Below, piece after piece: positions 55,214 through 64,000 of a stretch of DNA of 64,000 nt. The stretch is from Natronococcus sp. A-GB1 (GTDB lineage Archaea > Halobacteriota > Halobacteria > Halobacteriales > Natrialbaceae). The position numbers and the translations under genes were made by a program. Location: assembly GCF_029688845.1 (NCBI RefSeq), contig NZ_JARUKW010000004.1, forward strand, positions 62,001 to 126,000. The letters run 5' to 3'. The notes under the pieces are model-generated. The model did no database searches. It saw only the letters and a list, made by a program, of their open reading frames with translations, and was not told the DNA's origin. Position 1 is the stretch's first letter. Each line of letters opens with the position of its first letter.

Positions 55214-55354
55214 TCAGAATACGTAGTGGGCGACCTCCTGTGACCCGCAGTGAGGACACTCGTCGTGGTCGTCGTCGAGCTTCTGACCGCAGTTTCTGCA
55301 CTCGTACAGCTCTGTGCTACGTCTACCGGTTCGTAGCGCATCGAGTACCCCCAT
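55214..55354 (-). CDS. Small zinc ribbon protein
   Basis: 46 residues from ATG 55354 (MGVLDALRTGRRSTELYECR); an upstream Met at 55381 is also possible. Two Cys pairs, CRNCG and CPHCG, separated by 13 residues, form a rubredoxin-like zinc ribbon, ending SQEVAHYVF. Function unknown; similar mini zinc ribbons are common in haloarchaea. Confidence 0.7.
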   Translation of the reverse strand: MGVLDALRTGRRSTELYECRNCGQKLDDDHDECPHCGSQEVAHYVF

Positions 55355-55439
55355 CCGTAGTAGACGTTGTTGGTATACCATCATTAATCCCACTCTCGAT
55401 TCTGGAACGGGAGATAAGAACGAGATGCACATGCATGAG

Positions 55440-55658
55440 CTGCGACATCGTATAGTCGTGGGAGTCGCGATTAGAGGTCGTCGCTCCCGACACCGATTAC
55501 GAGAGGGTCGCGATTCGGTCGGTGACGGGTGCTGCCGGTTCTGTGGAACTCGCTCCGTTCGTTCCGCTGGCTCGCCACGTCCTCGCCCTTATGGGCTCAG
55601 ACGTTGGCGGTCTCGAGGAAACGCACTCGCGCTGCGCACTTGTGGTTTCCACGCGCTC
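55440..55658. other. Intergenic region, first part
   Basis: No gene recognised between the zinc ribbon gene and the hairpin cluster. The translations on both strands are rich in Arg and Ser and lack the acidic bias of local proteins. Confidence 0.4.
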
Positions 55659-55808
55659 CCAGAGACTTCGCCTACGGGCTCAGTCTCTGGCGGTCCTGCA
55701 AGGCGTGGCTCTCTACGTTCGCCACGCCTTGCTGGCCCCCAGGTTTGTCGCCTACGGCGACAAACGCTGGCGATCTCGCGGGAATAGCGCGGGACCTTCG
55801 GTCCCGCG
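55659..55808. repeat. Cluster of four strong hairpins
   Basis: Four inverted repeats in 150 bases: a 9-bp stem 55659-55667/55682-55690; a 12-bp stem GCAAGGCGTGGC/GCCACGCCTTGC at 55698-55709/55721-55732; a 10-bp stem with 3-nt loop at 55743-55752/55756-55765; and a 9-bp stem CGCGGGACC-TTC-GGTCCCGCG at 55788-55808. The first and third share the phrase TCGCCTACGG. They lie just beyond the aspS stop codon at 55825. Confidence 0.75.
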
Positions 55809-55824
55809 AACACCCATGCGACCG

Positions 55825-57129
55825 TTACGGCGAAAGCCGCTGCCGGTCGCGTGGGAACAACACAGCCTCCCGGATGTTCTCGAGGCCCAGGATCGTCATG
55901 ATCAGGCGCTCGCCACCCAGCCCGAAGCCGGCGTGGGGCGGCATGCCGTACTTGAACATCTTCGTGTAGTAGTCGAACTGCTCGGGGTCGAGGCCCTGCT
56001 GCTCGAACCCTTCGATGAGCTGCTCGTAACGGTGTTCGCGCTGGCCGCCCGAGACCAGTTCCATACGCGGGTGCATCAGGTCGAAGCCCGTCGAGAGCTC
56101 CTCGTCGTCGTCGTGGTCCTGGATGTAGAACGGTTTGATCTCGCTCGGCCAGTCGGTGATGAAGTAGTGGCCGCCGACGTCGTCGCCCAGGGCCTTCTCG
56201 CCCTCGGTCGGCAGGTCGTCGCCCCAGACGAGCTGCTCGTCGAGTTCACCCGTCGCGTTGATGCGCTCGATGGCCTCCTCGTAGCTGAGTCGTGGGAACT
56301 CGCCGTCAGGTACCTCGAACGAGTCCTCGAGACCGAGCGCCTCGAGCTCCTCGCTACAGTTCTCGTTGACGGCCTCGTAGGCGGCGGTGACGACGCCCTC
56401 GGCGACGTCCATCGCGTCGTGTTCGTCACAGAACGCGCCCTCGAAGTCGATCGAAGTCGCTTCGTTGAGGTGGCGCGGCGTGTTGTGCTCCTCGGCGCGG
56501 AAGATCGGACCGATCTCGAAGACCCGCTCGACGTTCGAGCCCGCGATCAGCTGCTTGAACAGCTGCGGCGACTGGTTCATGAAGGCCTCCTCGCCGAAGT
56601 AGGTTATCGGGAAGAGTTCGGTGCCGCCCTCGGTCCCGGTGGCGACGATCTTCGGCGTCGTGATCTCCGTACAGCGGAACTCGCGGAACGCATCGCGGGC
56701 CGCGCGCAGGATCTCCGAGCGGATCTCGAAGATCGCCTGGACCTCGTCCTTTCGGAGGTCGAGCGTGCGGTTGTCCAGTCGCGTCGAGAGCTCGGCGTCG
56801 ACCTTTCCGGAGGGATCCAGCGGTAGCTCGGGGTCGGCGGGGCCGACGACCTCGAGCGACTCCGGCGTGACCTCGACGCCGGTCGGCGCGCGCGGCTCCT
56901 CCTCGACGGCGCCCGAGACCTTCACGACGCTCTCGCGGGAGACGCCGAGACCGGTCTCGACGAGCTCGTCGTCCATCTCGTCTTTCTCGAATTTGACCTG
57001 AATCTTGCCGGTCGTATCTCGGAGAATCAGGAAGGCGATCCCGCCGAGGTCGCGGATCTCGTGTACCCAGCCGGCGACCGTCGCGTCGTCGCCCGGCTCG
57101 GCGTCGGCAGTGTAGGTTCTATCCTGCAT
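55825..57129 (-). CDS. aspS: Aspartyl-tRNA synthetase (archaeal type)
   Basis: 434 residues from ATG 57129 ([20 protein letters not shown]). The N-terminal OB anticodon-binding domain (about 15-105) is followed by the class II core: [13 protein letters not shown] (motif 1 vicinity), [20 protein letters not shown] (motif 2) and [15 protein letters not shown] (motif 3). The C-terminus [11 protein letters not shown] is typical. It may be discriminating or non-discriminating (Asp/Asn); this was not determined. Confidence 0.95.
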   Translation of the reverse strand: MQDRTYTADAEPGDDATVAGWVHEIRDLGGIAFLILRDTTGKIQVKFEKDEMDDELVETGLGVSRESVVKVSGAVEEEPRAPTGVEVTPESLEVVGPADPELPLDPSGKVDAELSTRLDNRTLDLRKDEVQAIFEIRSEILRAARDAFREFRCTEITTPKIVATGTEGGTELFPITYFGEEAFMNQSPQLFKQLIAGSNVERVFEIGPIFRAEEHNTPRHLNEATSIDFEGAFCDEHDAMDVAEGVVTAAYEAVNENCSEELEALGLEDSFEVPDGEFPRLSYEEAIERINATGELDEQLVWGDDLPTEGEKALGDDVGGHYFITDWPSEIKPFYIQDHDDDEELSTGFDLMHPRMELVSGGQREHRYEQLIEGFEQQGLDPEQFDYYTKMFKYGMPPHAGFGLGGERLIMTILGLENIREAVLFPRDRQRLSP

Positions 57130-57277
57130 ACCACCCGATTCCGGTCGCCGGAACTTAAGCGCAATCGTTCGAAGTCGAGGTCTCGGCCGAGATCGAAACA
57201 CCGTTCCCGTCGTCCGCCCGTCCGTGTCGCGGCCTCGCCCCGAGGACTCTTTGTGGCCTCCGTCGTACTGCCACCGC

Positions 57278-57757
57278 ATGACGACCGCGATCAACGAGGC
57301 CGACCTCGAGTGGACCGAGTACGACCGGGGATCCTCACGGTTCCGGCGCAAGCAGCTCTCGAACGCCGTCGACGCGGCGGATCTGGGCTGTAGCCTGTAC
57401 GAGCTGCCGGCCGGCGAGCGATCGTGGCCCTACCACTACCACACCGCCAACGAGGAGGCGATCTTCGTCCTCGAGGGCGAAGGGATCCTCCGGTGCGAAG
57501 AGGGAGAAAAGCCGCTCGAGGGCGGCGTCTTTGCGGCGCTTCCGGCGAACGAGGACGGCGGACATCAGGTCGTCAACGACGGCGACGGGGTGCTCCGGTA
57601 TCTGCTGGTCTCGACGATGGCCGAACCCGACGTCACCGTCTACCCCGAGATGAACAAGTTCGGCGTCTTCGTCGATTCCCCGCCCGGCGGGGAGGGGGAG
57701 CGCTCGCTTCACGGCTACTACCGGCTCGACGAGGACGTCGGGTACTGGGAGGACTGA
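57278..57757 (+). CDS. Cupin-domain protein
   Basis: 159 residues from ATG 57278 ([20 protein letters not shown]). The cupin core has the metal-binding HxH in [20 protein letters not shown] and a downstream His in [10 protein letters not shown]. Resembles small cupins of unknown substrate. It ends 13 bases before the convergent P450 gene. Confidence 0.82.
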   Translation: MTTAINEADLEWTEYDRGSSRFRRKQLSNAVDAADLGCSLYELPAGERSWPYHYHTANEEAIFVLEGEGILRCEEGEKPLEGGVFAALPANEDGGHQVVNDGDGVLRYLLVSTMAEPDVTVYPEMNKFGVFVDSPPGGEGERSLHGYYRLDEDVGYWED

Positions 57758-57770
57758 GTCTCGATGCGGG

Positions 57771-59120
57771 TTACCGCTCGCGGACGGCCATCGGAATCTC
57801 GTGTTTCGGACGGGCGGTGATCGTCGCCAGTAGATCGAGTTCCTCCGTTCCGGGAACGAGCTCGAGGTGGTAGTTCTGGTAGATCGTCGCGAGGATCAGC
57901 CGGGCCTCGAGCATCGCGAACCGATCCCCGATACACCGTCGCGGCCCAGCGGCAAACGGGAAGTACGCGAGTTTCGGTAGCTCGGACTCCATCCTGTCGG
58001 TCCAGCGCTCGGGGTGGAAGGCGAGGGGGTCGTCGTACCAGCGGGGATCGCGGTGGACGACCCACTGGTGCATCCGGACCGTCGAGCCCGGCTGGATCTC
58101 GTAGCCGTCGATAATGTCGGGCTTAACGGGCTCACGGACGATTCCTGGTACGGGCGGGTAGAGCCGCATCGACTCCTTGACCACCCGCTCGGTGTACGAC
58201 AAACTGGAAAGGTCGGCCATCGTCGGCGTTTCGCCGTCGAGTTCGGCCTCGAGCTCCTCGACGAGACGGTCCTCGACGGCCGGGTTCCTCGCGAGGAGGT
58301 GGGCGGTAAACGTCAGCGAGAGGGCGGTCGTCTCGTGACCGGCCAGCAGCAGCGTCACGACCTCGTCGCGGATCTGCTCGTCCGAGAGCGCGGTTCCGCG
58401 CTCGTCGGTTACCTCGAGAAGTTTCGAGATGACGCCCCGGTCAGTGGGGTTCGTTCGTCGGTGCTCGATCAGGGGGTAGATAACGGCGTCGAGCTTCTCG
58501 CGTGCACGCCGAATACGCCGCCTGGAGGGTGCCGGTATCCCCGGCGGCAGGACGAGATGCGAGAGGCTCTCGCTGGCGAGCATGAACTCCTCGAGGACGT
58601 CGCCGATCGTGTCGACGTGGTCGTCGATATCGACGCCGAACAGCGCCCGGGCGACGATTCGCAGCGTGAGCTTCATCATGTCCTCGTGGAACAGCCGGGT
58701 TTGGCCGTCGCGCCAATCCTCGAGTGCGTCTTCAGTGAACGCGGTCATCATCTCGGCGTACTCCTCGATCCGGTCGGGAGCGAACGCGGGCTGGATGAGG
58801 TGTCGATTCCGGCGCCAGACGGCGCCTTCACTGTTCAGGATGCCGTTCCCGGTGACCGGTCTGAGGATATGCTGAAACTGCTCGCCCTTGACGTAGTGCT
58901 GGTTGTTCCCGACCAGTACCTGTTCGATGTGGTCCGGGTGGTTGAGCTGATAGACCCGGCCCGTGGGTTCCTCCCAGGAGGCGATATCGCCGTACTCGCG
59001 GGCAGTTCGGGTCATGAACCCGTACGGGTCGCGAACGAACGCCAGCTGGTTGCCAACCAGTGGAAGCCCGTTGGGCCCGGGCGGCTGTCCGTCGGACGAG
59101 GAAGATGTATCGGATCGCAC
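57771..59120 (-). CDS. Cytochrome P450
   Basis: Heme monooxygenase of 449 residues. I-helix LLLAGHETTALSLTF, K-helix ESMRLYPPVP, PERW motif FHPERWTDR and heme-Cys loop FPFAAGPRRCIGDRFA at about residues 383-398. Proline-rich start (GQPPGPNGLPLVGNQLAF) without a membrane anchor. Similar to soluble CYP102/CYP4-like prokaryotic P450s. Redox partner and substrate unknown; no ferredoxin gene is nearby. Confidence 0.95.
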   Translation of the reverse strand: MRSDTSSSSDGQPPGPNGLPLVGNQLAFVRDPYGFMTRTAREYGDIASWEEPTGRVYQLNHPDHIEQVLVGNNQHYVKGEQFQHILRPVTGNGILNSEGAVWRRNRHLIQPAFAPDRIEEYAEMMTAFTEDALEDWRDGQTRLFHEDMMKLTLRIVARALFGVDIDDHVDTIGDVLEEFMLASESLSHLVLPPGIPAPSRRRIRRAREKLDAVIYPLIEHRRTNPTDRGVISKLLEVTDERGTALSDEQIRDEVVTLLLAGHETTALSLTFTAHLLARNPAVEDRLVEELEAELDGETPTMADLSSLSYTERVVKESMRLYPPVPGIVREPVKPDIIDGYEIQPGSTVRMHQWVVHRDPRWYDDPLAFHPERWTDRMESELPKLAYFPFAAGPRRCIGDRFAMLEARLILATIYQNYHLELVPGTEELDLLATITARPKHEIPMAVRER

Positions 59121-59221
59121 AGGTACGAGTTGCGGTTGGGACTACTCTATTTTATGGGTCGATCCGCTCGAGGAACGCGGTTTTCGTCTCGCTTTTGTCG
59201 ATCCGACCCCAGGTCCTCGGT

Positions 59222-60013
59222 ATGGACGATCTCGAGACGCTCGCCGAAGCGATTCGAGCCGCCGACACCGCGGCCGTCCTCACGGGTGCCGGCATCTCGG
59301 CGCCCTCGGGAATCCCCACATTCCGGGGCGACGACGGCGTCTGGGACCATTTCGACGAGGGGCAGTTCACCTACGGCCGCTTCCGGAGCGACCCGGAGGG
59401 GTTCTGGGCGGACCGCCTCGAGCTCCAGGAGGCGATGTTCGGCGGCGAGTACGAGCCCAACGCGGGCCACGAGGCGCTGGCCGCACTCGAGCGCGACGGC
59501 TACCTCGACGCGGTCTGTACCCAGAACACGGACGGCCTCCACCGAGACGCGGCGGTCGCCACCCGTGACCACGAGACCGACGAGCCGAACGTCGATGGTG
59601 CGGGCTCCGTGCTCGAACTTCACGGCAACGCCCGCCGTGTTCGATGTACCGACTGCGGCCGACGGCGCGAGGGTGAGCCGATCTTCGAGCGGGCCGCCGA
59701 CGGCGACCTCCCGCCGACCTGCGACTGTGGCGGCGTCTTCAAGCCCGACGTCGTGCTCTTCGGTGAACGGCTTCCGGGTGCCGTCATCCAGCGCGCACAG
59801 TCGCTGGCCCGCGAGAGCGACGCCTTCCTGGCGATCGGCTCCTCGCTGGTCGTCGAGCCCGCTGCCTCGCTGCCTCGTCAGGCGGCCTCGAGCGGCGCGA
59901 CGGTCGGCATCGTCAACCTCGAGTCGACCCCGTGTGACGAGGCGGCCGACGTGGTCCGCCGCGGGGACGTGACCGAGGTACTCCCGCGGCTGCAGGAGCT
60001 CGTCGACGCCTGA
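59222..60013 (+). CDS. Sir2-family NAD-dependent protein deacylase
   Basis: 264 residues from ATG 59222. Sirtuin motifs: AAVLTGAGISAPSGIPTFRG, catalytic region CTQNTDGLHRDA and ELHGNARRVRCTDCG; zinc Cys pairs are C-x2-C in CTDC and C-x-C in CDCG (unusually close). Then FKPDVVLFGERLP and AIGSSLVVEPAA. A TATA-like CTATTTTATG near 59147-59155 suggests a short leader. Removes acyl groups from lysines, producing nicotinamide. Confidence 0.93.
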   Translation: MDDLETLAEAIRAADTAAVLTGAGISAPSGIPTFRGDDGVWDHFDEGQFTYGRFRSDPEGFWADRLELQEAMFGGEYEPNAGHEALAALERDGYLDAVCTQNTDGLHRDAAVATRDHETDEPNVDGAGSVLELHGNARRVRCTDCGRRREGEPIFERAADGDLPPTCDCGGVFKPDVVLFGERLPGAVIQRAQSLARESDAFLAIGSSLVVEPAASLPRQAASSGATVGIVNLESTPCDEAADVVRRGDVTEVLPRLQELVDA

Positions 60014-60064
60014 TCTCGGTCGTCGACGAACGGGATCGACGCCGCTGCTCGAGGGGGAGCTCCG

Positions 60065-60589
60065 TTACGAGGCGTCGTACTCCTCACCGAGGTCCTCGTA
60101 GATCTCCGGATCGGTCCGGAACTTGAGCACGTTGTGGACCGCCGAGTTGCGGACGTTGGCGATGACGTCGCCGTACTCGGTGTAACAGTCGTGGATCCAC
60201 CGGGAGACCTGCTCGCGGTTCCGGAACATCATCACCGTCTTCCACTGGTACTCCCCGTCCGAGAGGAAGAAAAAGAGGGTGTGTTTGTCCTCGCGAATGT
60301 GCTCCATCGCCTCGCGCCAGCCGTCGGCGAAGCCGTCGGTGTTGAACTTGAACTCGAACAGCGCGAAGATGTAGTACTCTTCGTTGGGGATGATCGCCTC
60401 CCGGAAGACGCCCTCGTTTCGCATCCTGCGGATCGACTCGCTGACGGTCACGTGAGAGACGTCGATATCGTAGTCGGTCTCGAGCACCTCTGTTAGCTCC
60501 CGCGAGGAGAGCTGCGGGTCCTCTGAAAGTTCACAGAGGATCGCGATGTCACGGTCCTTGAACTCCCAGTTCGGGGGGTCGTCGCTCAT
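60065..60589 (-). CDS. Winged-helix transcriptional regulator
   Basis: 174 residues from ATG 60589 (MSDDPPNWEFKDRDIAILCE). The N-terminal HTH (about 10-60: LSSRELTEVLETDYDIDVSH, then VTVSESIRRMRNEGVF) is followed by an alpha/beta sensor-like domain (YYIFALFEFKFNTDGFADGW; TLFFFLSDGEYQWKTVMMF), which I recall from haloarchaeal regulators of this length. Ligand unknown. Two copies of a 12-base motif lie directly upstream and may be its operators. Confidence 0.8.
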   Translation of the reverse strand: MSDDPPNWEFKDRDIAILCELSEDPQLSSRELTEVLETDYDIDVSHVTVSESIRRMRNEGVFREAIIPNEEYYIFALFEFKFNTDGFADGWREAMEHIREDKHTLFFFLSDGEYQWKTVMMFRNREQVSRWIHDCYTEYGDVIANVRNSAVHNVLKFRTDPEIYEDLGEEYDAS

Positions 60590-60605
60590 GATTTCTACTA
60601 ACGCG

Positions 60606-60620
60606 GTTTCCACTGTTTAC
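60606..60620 (-). promoter_or_regulatory. Repeated motif at the regulator promoter, copy 1
   Basis: GTTTCCACTGTTTAC, 17-31 nt upstream of ATG 60589. On the minus strand it reads GTAAACAGTGGAAAC, so its AT part sits at the TATA position. A second copy is at 60704-60718. Confidence 0.45.
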
Positions 60621-60703
60621 ATGTTCGGTTCGCGCAACGCCTTGGAGTAGCGATCGAGTCGACCGTTCGGCCACCCGCTCGACCCGCCGCGAAAGCCGCG
60701 ACC

Positions 60704-60718
60704 GTTTCCACTGTTAAC
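60704..60718 (-). promoter_or_regulatory. Repeated motif upstream of the regulator, copy 2
   Basis: GTTTCCACTGTTAAC: the first 12 bases equal copy 1, exactly 98 bases away. It lies between the helicase stop (60750) and the regulator gene, so it is not explained by coding constraint. Confidence 0.45.
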
Positions 60719-60749
60719 CGCCGCCGGTGAGGAAAGCCACTGGCGTTCC

Positions 60750-63554
60750 TCAGTTCTCCGTCGAGAGCCGCCCGAGCGACTCCTCACCGATCTCCTCGAG
60801 CACGCGCTCGTGGAACGCCTGCAGGGCCGCGCTCTCGTCTTCGGCGAGGACGACGTCGCTCGCCGAGAGGGTCGCCAGCCCGAACGCCCGCGGCGTCGGC
60901 GAGTCAAGCAGCTGGCGCTCGACCGCCAGCTCGTCCGAGTCGATCGCCGCGACGATCCCCTCGATCTCGGCGACGTTGAGCTTGTCCTCCAGAATTTCGC
61001 GGTAGGTCTCCTCGATCACCGCGAACCCCTCGAGATCCTGTGCGAACCCGAGCAACATCTCGCTCGAGACCTGCTGTTCGCTGGCCGATTTCTCGTAGCC
61101 CTTGTACCGTTTGAGGATCATCAGCGCCCGCGTGGCGTTGATCCGGAAGTACCGCTGCAGGAGGTCGGTTCCGGAGAGGGCAGCGCGCAGGTCCTCGCGG
61201 ACGGTCCCGGGATCGAGGTCGTCGAGGATCCCCTCGAGGTCGATCTTGCGGTTCAGCGGCATCGAGAGGGCGAAGCCGTTGTCGGCGACGGCGACCTTGA
61301 CGTTCGCCGTCGCCTCCTGTGCGCAGTGGTAGGCCAGCAGCCGGGAGAGGCCGTCGTTGACCCTCCGCCCGTAGTTCGAGTGAACGTAGTAGCGGCGTTC
61401 GTACTCGTTGCGGTCGCGTTCGACCTCGATCGCGAGTCGCTCGTCCGTGCTGACGCTTTCGACGCCCGCGTACCGCAGCTGGTGGTCGAACAGCCGCGCG
61501 ATCGCCCGCACGCTGTCGTCGTCGAGCGGGAACCCGCGCAGCCACCCGCGAACGCGCGAGGGACCGCCCGTCTCGTAGTGCTCGAGTAGCTGGCGTTGAA
61601 ACGCCAGGATCTCGCAACCCAGGTCGTAGGAGAGCGGCAGTCGCTCGGAGTACCACGATGGGACCGTCGGCCGGGCGCTGGTGTGGTCGACGTACACCTT
61701 CGACCCTCGGCGGTAGCGGTACTCGAAGTGGTTCCCGCCGAGGACGAAGACGTCGCCCTTCTCCAGGGTGTCGAGGTAGTTTTCGTCCAGCTGGCCGACC
61801 CACTCGTCGCTCGCGCGGGTGTGGACGTCGCAGGTGAACGAATCCGGAATGGTGCCGATGTTGGTCATGTAGATCACCCGCGCGAGCCGGCCGCGCTTGC
61901 CGATCAGGGGCTCGCCGACGGGGAAGCTCTCGTGGTGGTGTTCCCCCCCGGGCGGATCGTTCTCGTCGCGCCAGATCTTCGCGTAGACGTTCTTCTCCTC
62001 GAGGCCCGCGTACTCGGCAGTGAGGTACCGACAGAGCGACTCCCACTCCCCGGCGCCGTACTCCCGGTAGGGGTACGCACGTCGGAGGATCGCTGTCACC
62101 TCGCTCTCGGGACGGATCTCGGCGATAGCCATCCCGTAGACCTGCTGGGCGGCGACGTCCTGGGCGTTCGTCGGGATCGACACCGAGTCGACGAACCCGT
62201 CCTCGGCCTTCTTCAACATGACCGCACACTCGAGCAGTTCGTCCCGGTCGAGCGCGATCACCCGCCCCGTGACGGTCTGGCCGACGCGGTGGCCCGCCCG
62301 CCCGACACGCTGGAGCAGCGCGGCGACCGACTTCGGGGAGCCGACCTGCACCACAAGGTCGACGTGGGGCATGTCGATCCCCAGCTCCAGCGAGGTCGAG
62401 GACGTCACCACCTCGAGGTCGCCCGCTTTCAGACGGCCCTCGACGTCCTGGCGGACCTCCTTCGAGAGGCTGCCGTGGTGACAGCCCGAGTTCTCCTCGT
62501 CGTAGTCGTCGAAGCGCTCCCGGAGGTTGTGCAGAACTCGCTCGGCGCCCGATCGCGTGTTCGTAAAGACGAGCGTGTTCGTGTGGTTCTGCACGTGCTC
62601 GTGGAGCGATTCGTAGAAACGATCCTGGACGACCTCGCGGGGGTTGTGGATGAGGTCGTCGGTCGGCGACTCGAGTTCGATGTCGAACTCGCGGGCGAAG
62701 CGCGCGTCGACGATCTCGTACTCCCGGGGAGCGCCCCTCGGCTCTTCCTGTCCGACCAGAAACTCCGCGACCTGCGAGAGCGGGTCGATCGTCGCCGAGC
62801 AGCCGATTCGCGTGATCTCGCCTGCGGCCATCGCTTCGAGTCGCTCGAGGCTCACCGAGAGGTGGGTTCCGCGTTTCCCACCCGCCAGCGAGTGTATCTC
62901 GTCGACGATGACGTACTCGACCGTGCGAAGCTTCTCGCGAAACTTCGGCGAGTTCAACAAGATTGCGAGGGTTTCGGGCGTGGTGTTCAGGATGTGGGGC
63001 GTCTCCTCGAGCATCTTCTGGCGCTCGCTCGAGGGGGTGTCGCCGTGGCGGATGGCGTGGCGGATCTCGCCCGTATCCTCGCTGCTACTCGCGGCTTCAC
63101 CGCTCGGGTTCCCCGCGGCGCCACGCGCCGCGATCGATTCGATCCCCTCGAGGGGCACCTCGAGGTTGCGGTGGATGTCGTTTGCCAGCGACTTCAGCGG
63201 CGAAACGTAGAGGCAGTAGACGGAGTTCTCGAGGCCGTCCTCGTGTTCCCGACTCCGACGGTAGAGTTCGTTGATGATCGCGGTAAACGACGCCATCGTT
63301 TTTCCCGAACCTGTCGGAGCACAGACAAGCGTGTTCGTCCCTGCGTCGATTTTCGGGAGCGCTCCCTTCTGGGGTGGCGTGAAGAAGCCGTCGTTCTCGG
63401 GAACGAACTCGCCGAACTCCTCGAGCCACCACTCCTGGACGGCGGGCTCGAGCAGCTCGAAGATGTCGCGGTCCTCGATCGTGACGGCGTTCGGGTCGAA
63501 GGGCAGCTCCTCGTCGGCGATCGGCAACTCGAGCCCGTCGGTCCCGTCCATCAT
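60750..63554 (-). CDS. lhr: Lhr-type ATP-dependent DNA/RNA helicase
   Basis: Superfamily 2 helicase, 934 residues from ATG 63554. Motifs: Q-region FTPPQKGALP, Walker A APTGSGKT at about residue 75, VSPLKSLANDIHRNL, DEVH-box VDEIHSLAGGKRG, SAT in IGCSATIDPL, LVFTNTRSGAERVLHNL and motif VI region LLQRVGRAGHRVGQT. A winged-helix and an Lhr-core C-terminal half follow. Implicated in replication-coupled repair in archaea. Confidence 0.94.
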   Translation of the reverse strand: MMDGTDGLELPIADEELPFDPNAVTIEDRDIFELLEPAVQEWWLEEFGEFVPENDGFFTPPQKGALPKIDAGTNTLVCAPTGSGKTMASFTAIINELYRRSREHEDGLENSVYCLYVSPLKSLANDIHRNLEVPLEGIESIAARGAAGNPSGEAASSSEDTGEIRHAIRHGDTPSSERQKMLEETPHILNTTPETLAILLNSPKFREKLRTVEYVIVDEIHSLAGGKRGTHLSVSLERLEAMAAGEITRIGCSATIDPLSQVAEFLVGQEEPRGAPREYEIVDARFAREFDIELESPTDDLIHNPREVVQDRFYESLHEHVQNHTNTLVFTNTRSGAERVLHNLRERFDDYDEENSGCHHGSLSKEVRQDVEGRLKAGDLEVVTSSTSLELGIDMPHVDLVVQVGSPKSVAALLQRVGRAGHRVGQTVTGRVIALDRDELLECAVMLKKAEDGFVDSVSIPTNAQDVAAQQVYGMAIAEIRPESEVTAILRRAYPYREYGAGEWESLCRYLTAEYAGLEEKNVYAKIWRDENDPPGGEHHHESFPVGEPLIGKRGRLARVIYMTNIGTIPDSFTCDVHTRASDEWVGQLDENYLDTLEKGDVFVLGGNHFEYRYRRGSKVYVDHTSARPTVPSWYSERLPLSYDLGCEILAFQRQLLEHYETGGPSRVRGWLRGFPLDDDSVRAIARLFDHQLRYAGVESVSTDERLAIEVERDRNEYERRYYVHSNYGRRVNDGLSRLLAYHCAQEATANVKVAVADNGFALSMPLNRKIDLEGILDDLDPGTVREDLRAALSGTDLLQRYFRINATRALMILKRYKGYEKSASEQQVSSEMLLGFAQDLEGFAVIEETYREILEDKLNVAEIEGIVAAIDSDELAVERQLLDSPTPRAFGLATLSASDVVLAEDESAALQAFHERVLEEIGEESLGRLSTEN

Positions 63555-63821
63555 CCCGACCTGGGGGGCCGCGGTGTAAGAGGGTTTGGCCAGCGGGGCG
63601 AAAGTGAAACGACCGTTCGCACGGTCGGCAACCGGGATAGCTGCCTTCACACGCAAGTCGTACGTATATACTCCTGTTCGATGGGAGGAAGAGACGACCC
63701 GCGTCGCGTGGCGGCACAGAACGTGCCTCCGACTCGGGGTCCAAGCCCCTCAGGGTTCCGCTCGCGACCGCACGCCGCAGCCGAACTCGAGGGATCGACG
63801 GCTCGAGTCTCTTTCACAAGC
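63555..63821. other. Intergenic region before the last gene
   Basis: A TATA-like GTATATAC lies at 63664-63671. An ATG at 63681 is in frame with the next gene but would bury its Tat signal, so the region is probably untranslated. Confidence 0.4.
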
Positions 63822-64000
63822 ATGACACGAATCACCCGTCGCACCCTGCTCTGTGGTCTCTCGCTGTCGGCCGGCGTCGGCGCGCTGTCGGCAGTATCAC
63901 TGAAACGGTCGCGGTCGACGTCGGACGGTGGCTCGACCGACGGACAGGAGTTCGATCCCCGCATCGACGGGTTCGGCTTCGAGAACTACGCGACGCCGCC
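63822..64000 (+). CDS. Tat-exported protein, 5' part only
   Basis: The first 59 residues are in the window; the gene continues beyond 64000. A twin-arginine signal (TRITRRTLLCGLSLSAGVGA) is followed by a Ser/Asp/Gly-rich spacer and the phrase FDPRIDGFGFENYATPP. No lipobox Cys follows the hydrophobic stretch. Function cannot be assigned from this fragment. Confidence 0.6.
   Translation, partial: MTRITRRTLLCGLSLSAGVGALSAVSLKRSRSTSDGGSTDGQEFDPRIDGFGFENYATP

Noticed and set aside
55522-56826. Long plus-strand frame opposite aspS
   Set aside because: Shadow of aspS in the antisense direction; its 5' part only spans the hairpin cluster.
63681-63821. Longer N-terminus for the last gene from ATG 63681
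   Set aside because: It would place 47 polar residues before a clear Tat signal sequence, which needs to be N-terminal.

Overview
The window comes from a halophilic archaeon (class Halobacteria, most like Natrialbaceae in gene content). The proteins are strongly acidic, coding DNA is GC-rich, and many genes have a TATA element about 25-35 nt before the start codon with no room for a 5' leader. Haloarchaea-only families (HalOD1, DUF5789, DUF5779, AglJ, EcfT/BioY, DphB, archaeal pantoate kinase) occur throughout. All family assignments were made by reading the sequence and translations; no database search was run.

Layout. 1-2051: probable chromosomal replication origin with ORB-like repeats upstream of orc1/cdc6. 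2121-7045: aglJ-type glycosyltransferase, small conserved proteins, a degenerate metallo-beta-lactamase protein, a two-domain VOC protein and an Lrp/AsnC-TRASH regulator. 7487-18366: branched-chain amino acid cluster leuA - (leader peptide) - ilvB - ilvN - ilvC - small protein - leuC - leuD - [subtilase] - leuB. 18480-22521: polysaccharide deacetylase-like lipoprotein, dphB, trm5 and tRNA-Thr(CGT). 22672-30923: AI-2E-family membrane protein, a bioY-ecfA-ecfT biotin importer with a BirA-like operator, small conserved proteins, gamma carbonic anhydrase, OsmC and a UPF0173-like hydrolase. 31026-43153: RecJ-like DHH protein, elp3, a horizontally acquired-looking beta-roll/S74 protein, USP, birA, tyrS and the archaeal CoA pair (phosphopantothenate synthetase, pantoate kinase). 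43261-55095: a dynamic transport region with two oppositely oriented pairs of CPA2-type antiporters fused to RCK/TrkA-N domains, an IS6-like transposase remnant, a duplicated antiporter 3' end and an internally deleted amino-acid permease-USP fusion. 55214-64000: zinc ribbon protein, a cluster of hairpins, aspS, cupin, P450, Sir2, a winged-helix regulator, an Lhr-type helicase and the start of a Tat-exported protein.

The most noteworthy observations are: (i) a 28-codon leaderless ORF before ilvB that ends in rare-looking Leu, Ile and Val codons with a hairpin over its stop codon, as in an attenuator; (ii) an apparent +1 frameshift in a G6 run at the start of leuA; (iii) a GTAAACC-N14-GGTTCAC operator at bioY, with an HTH-bearing birA in the same window; (iv) a beta-roll/S74-chaperone protein of bacterial or phage type; and (v) the rearranged antiporter region with its duplicated and decayed pieces.
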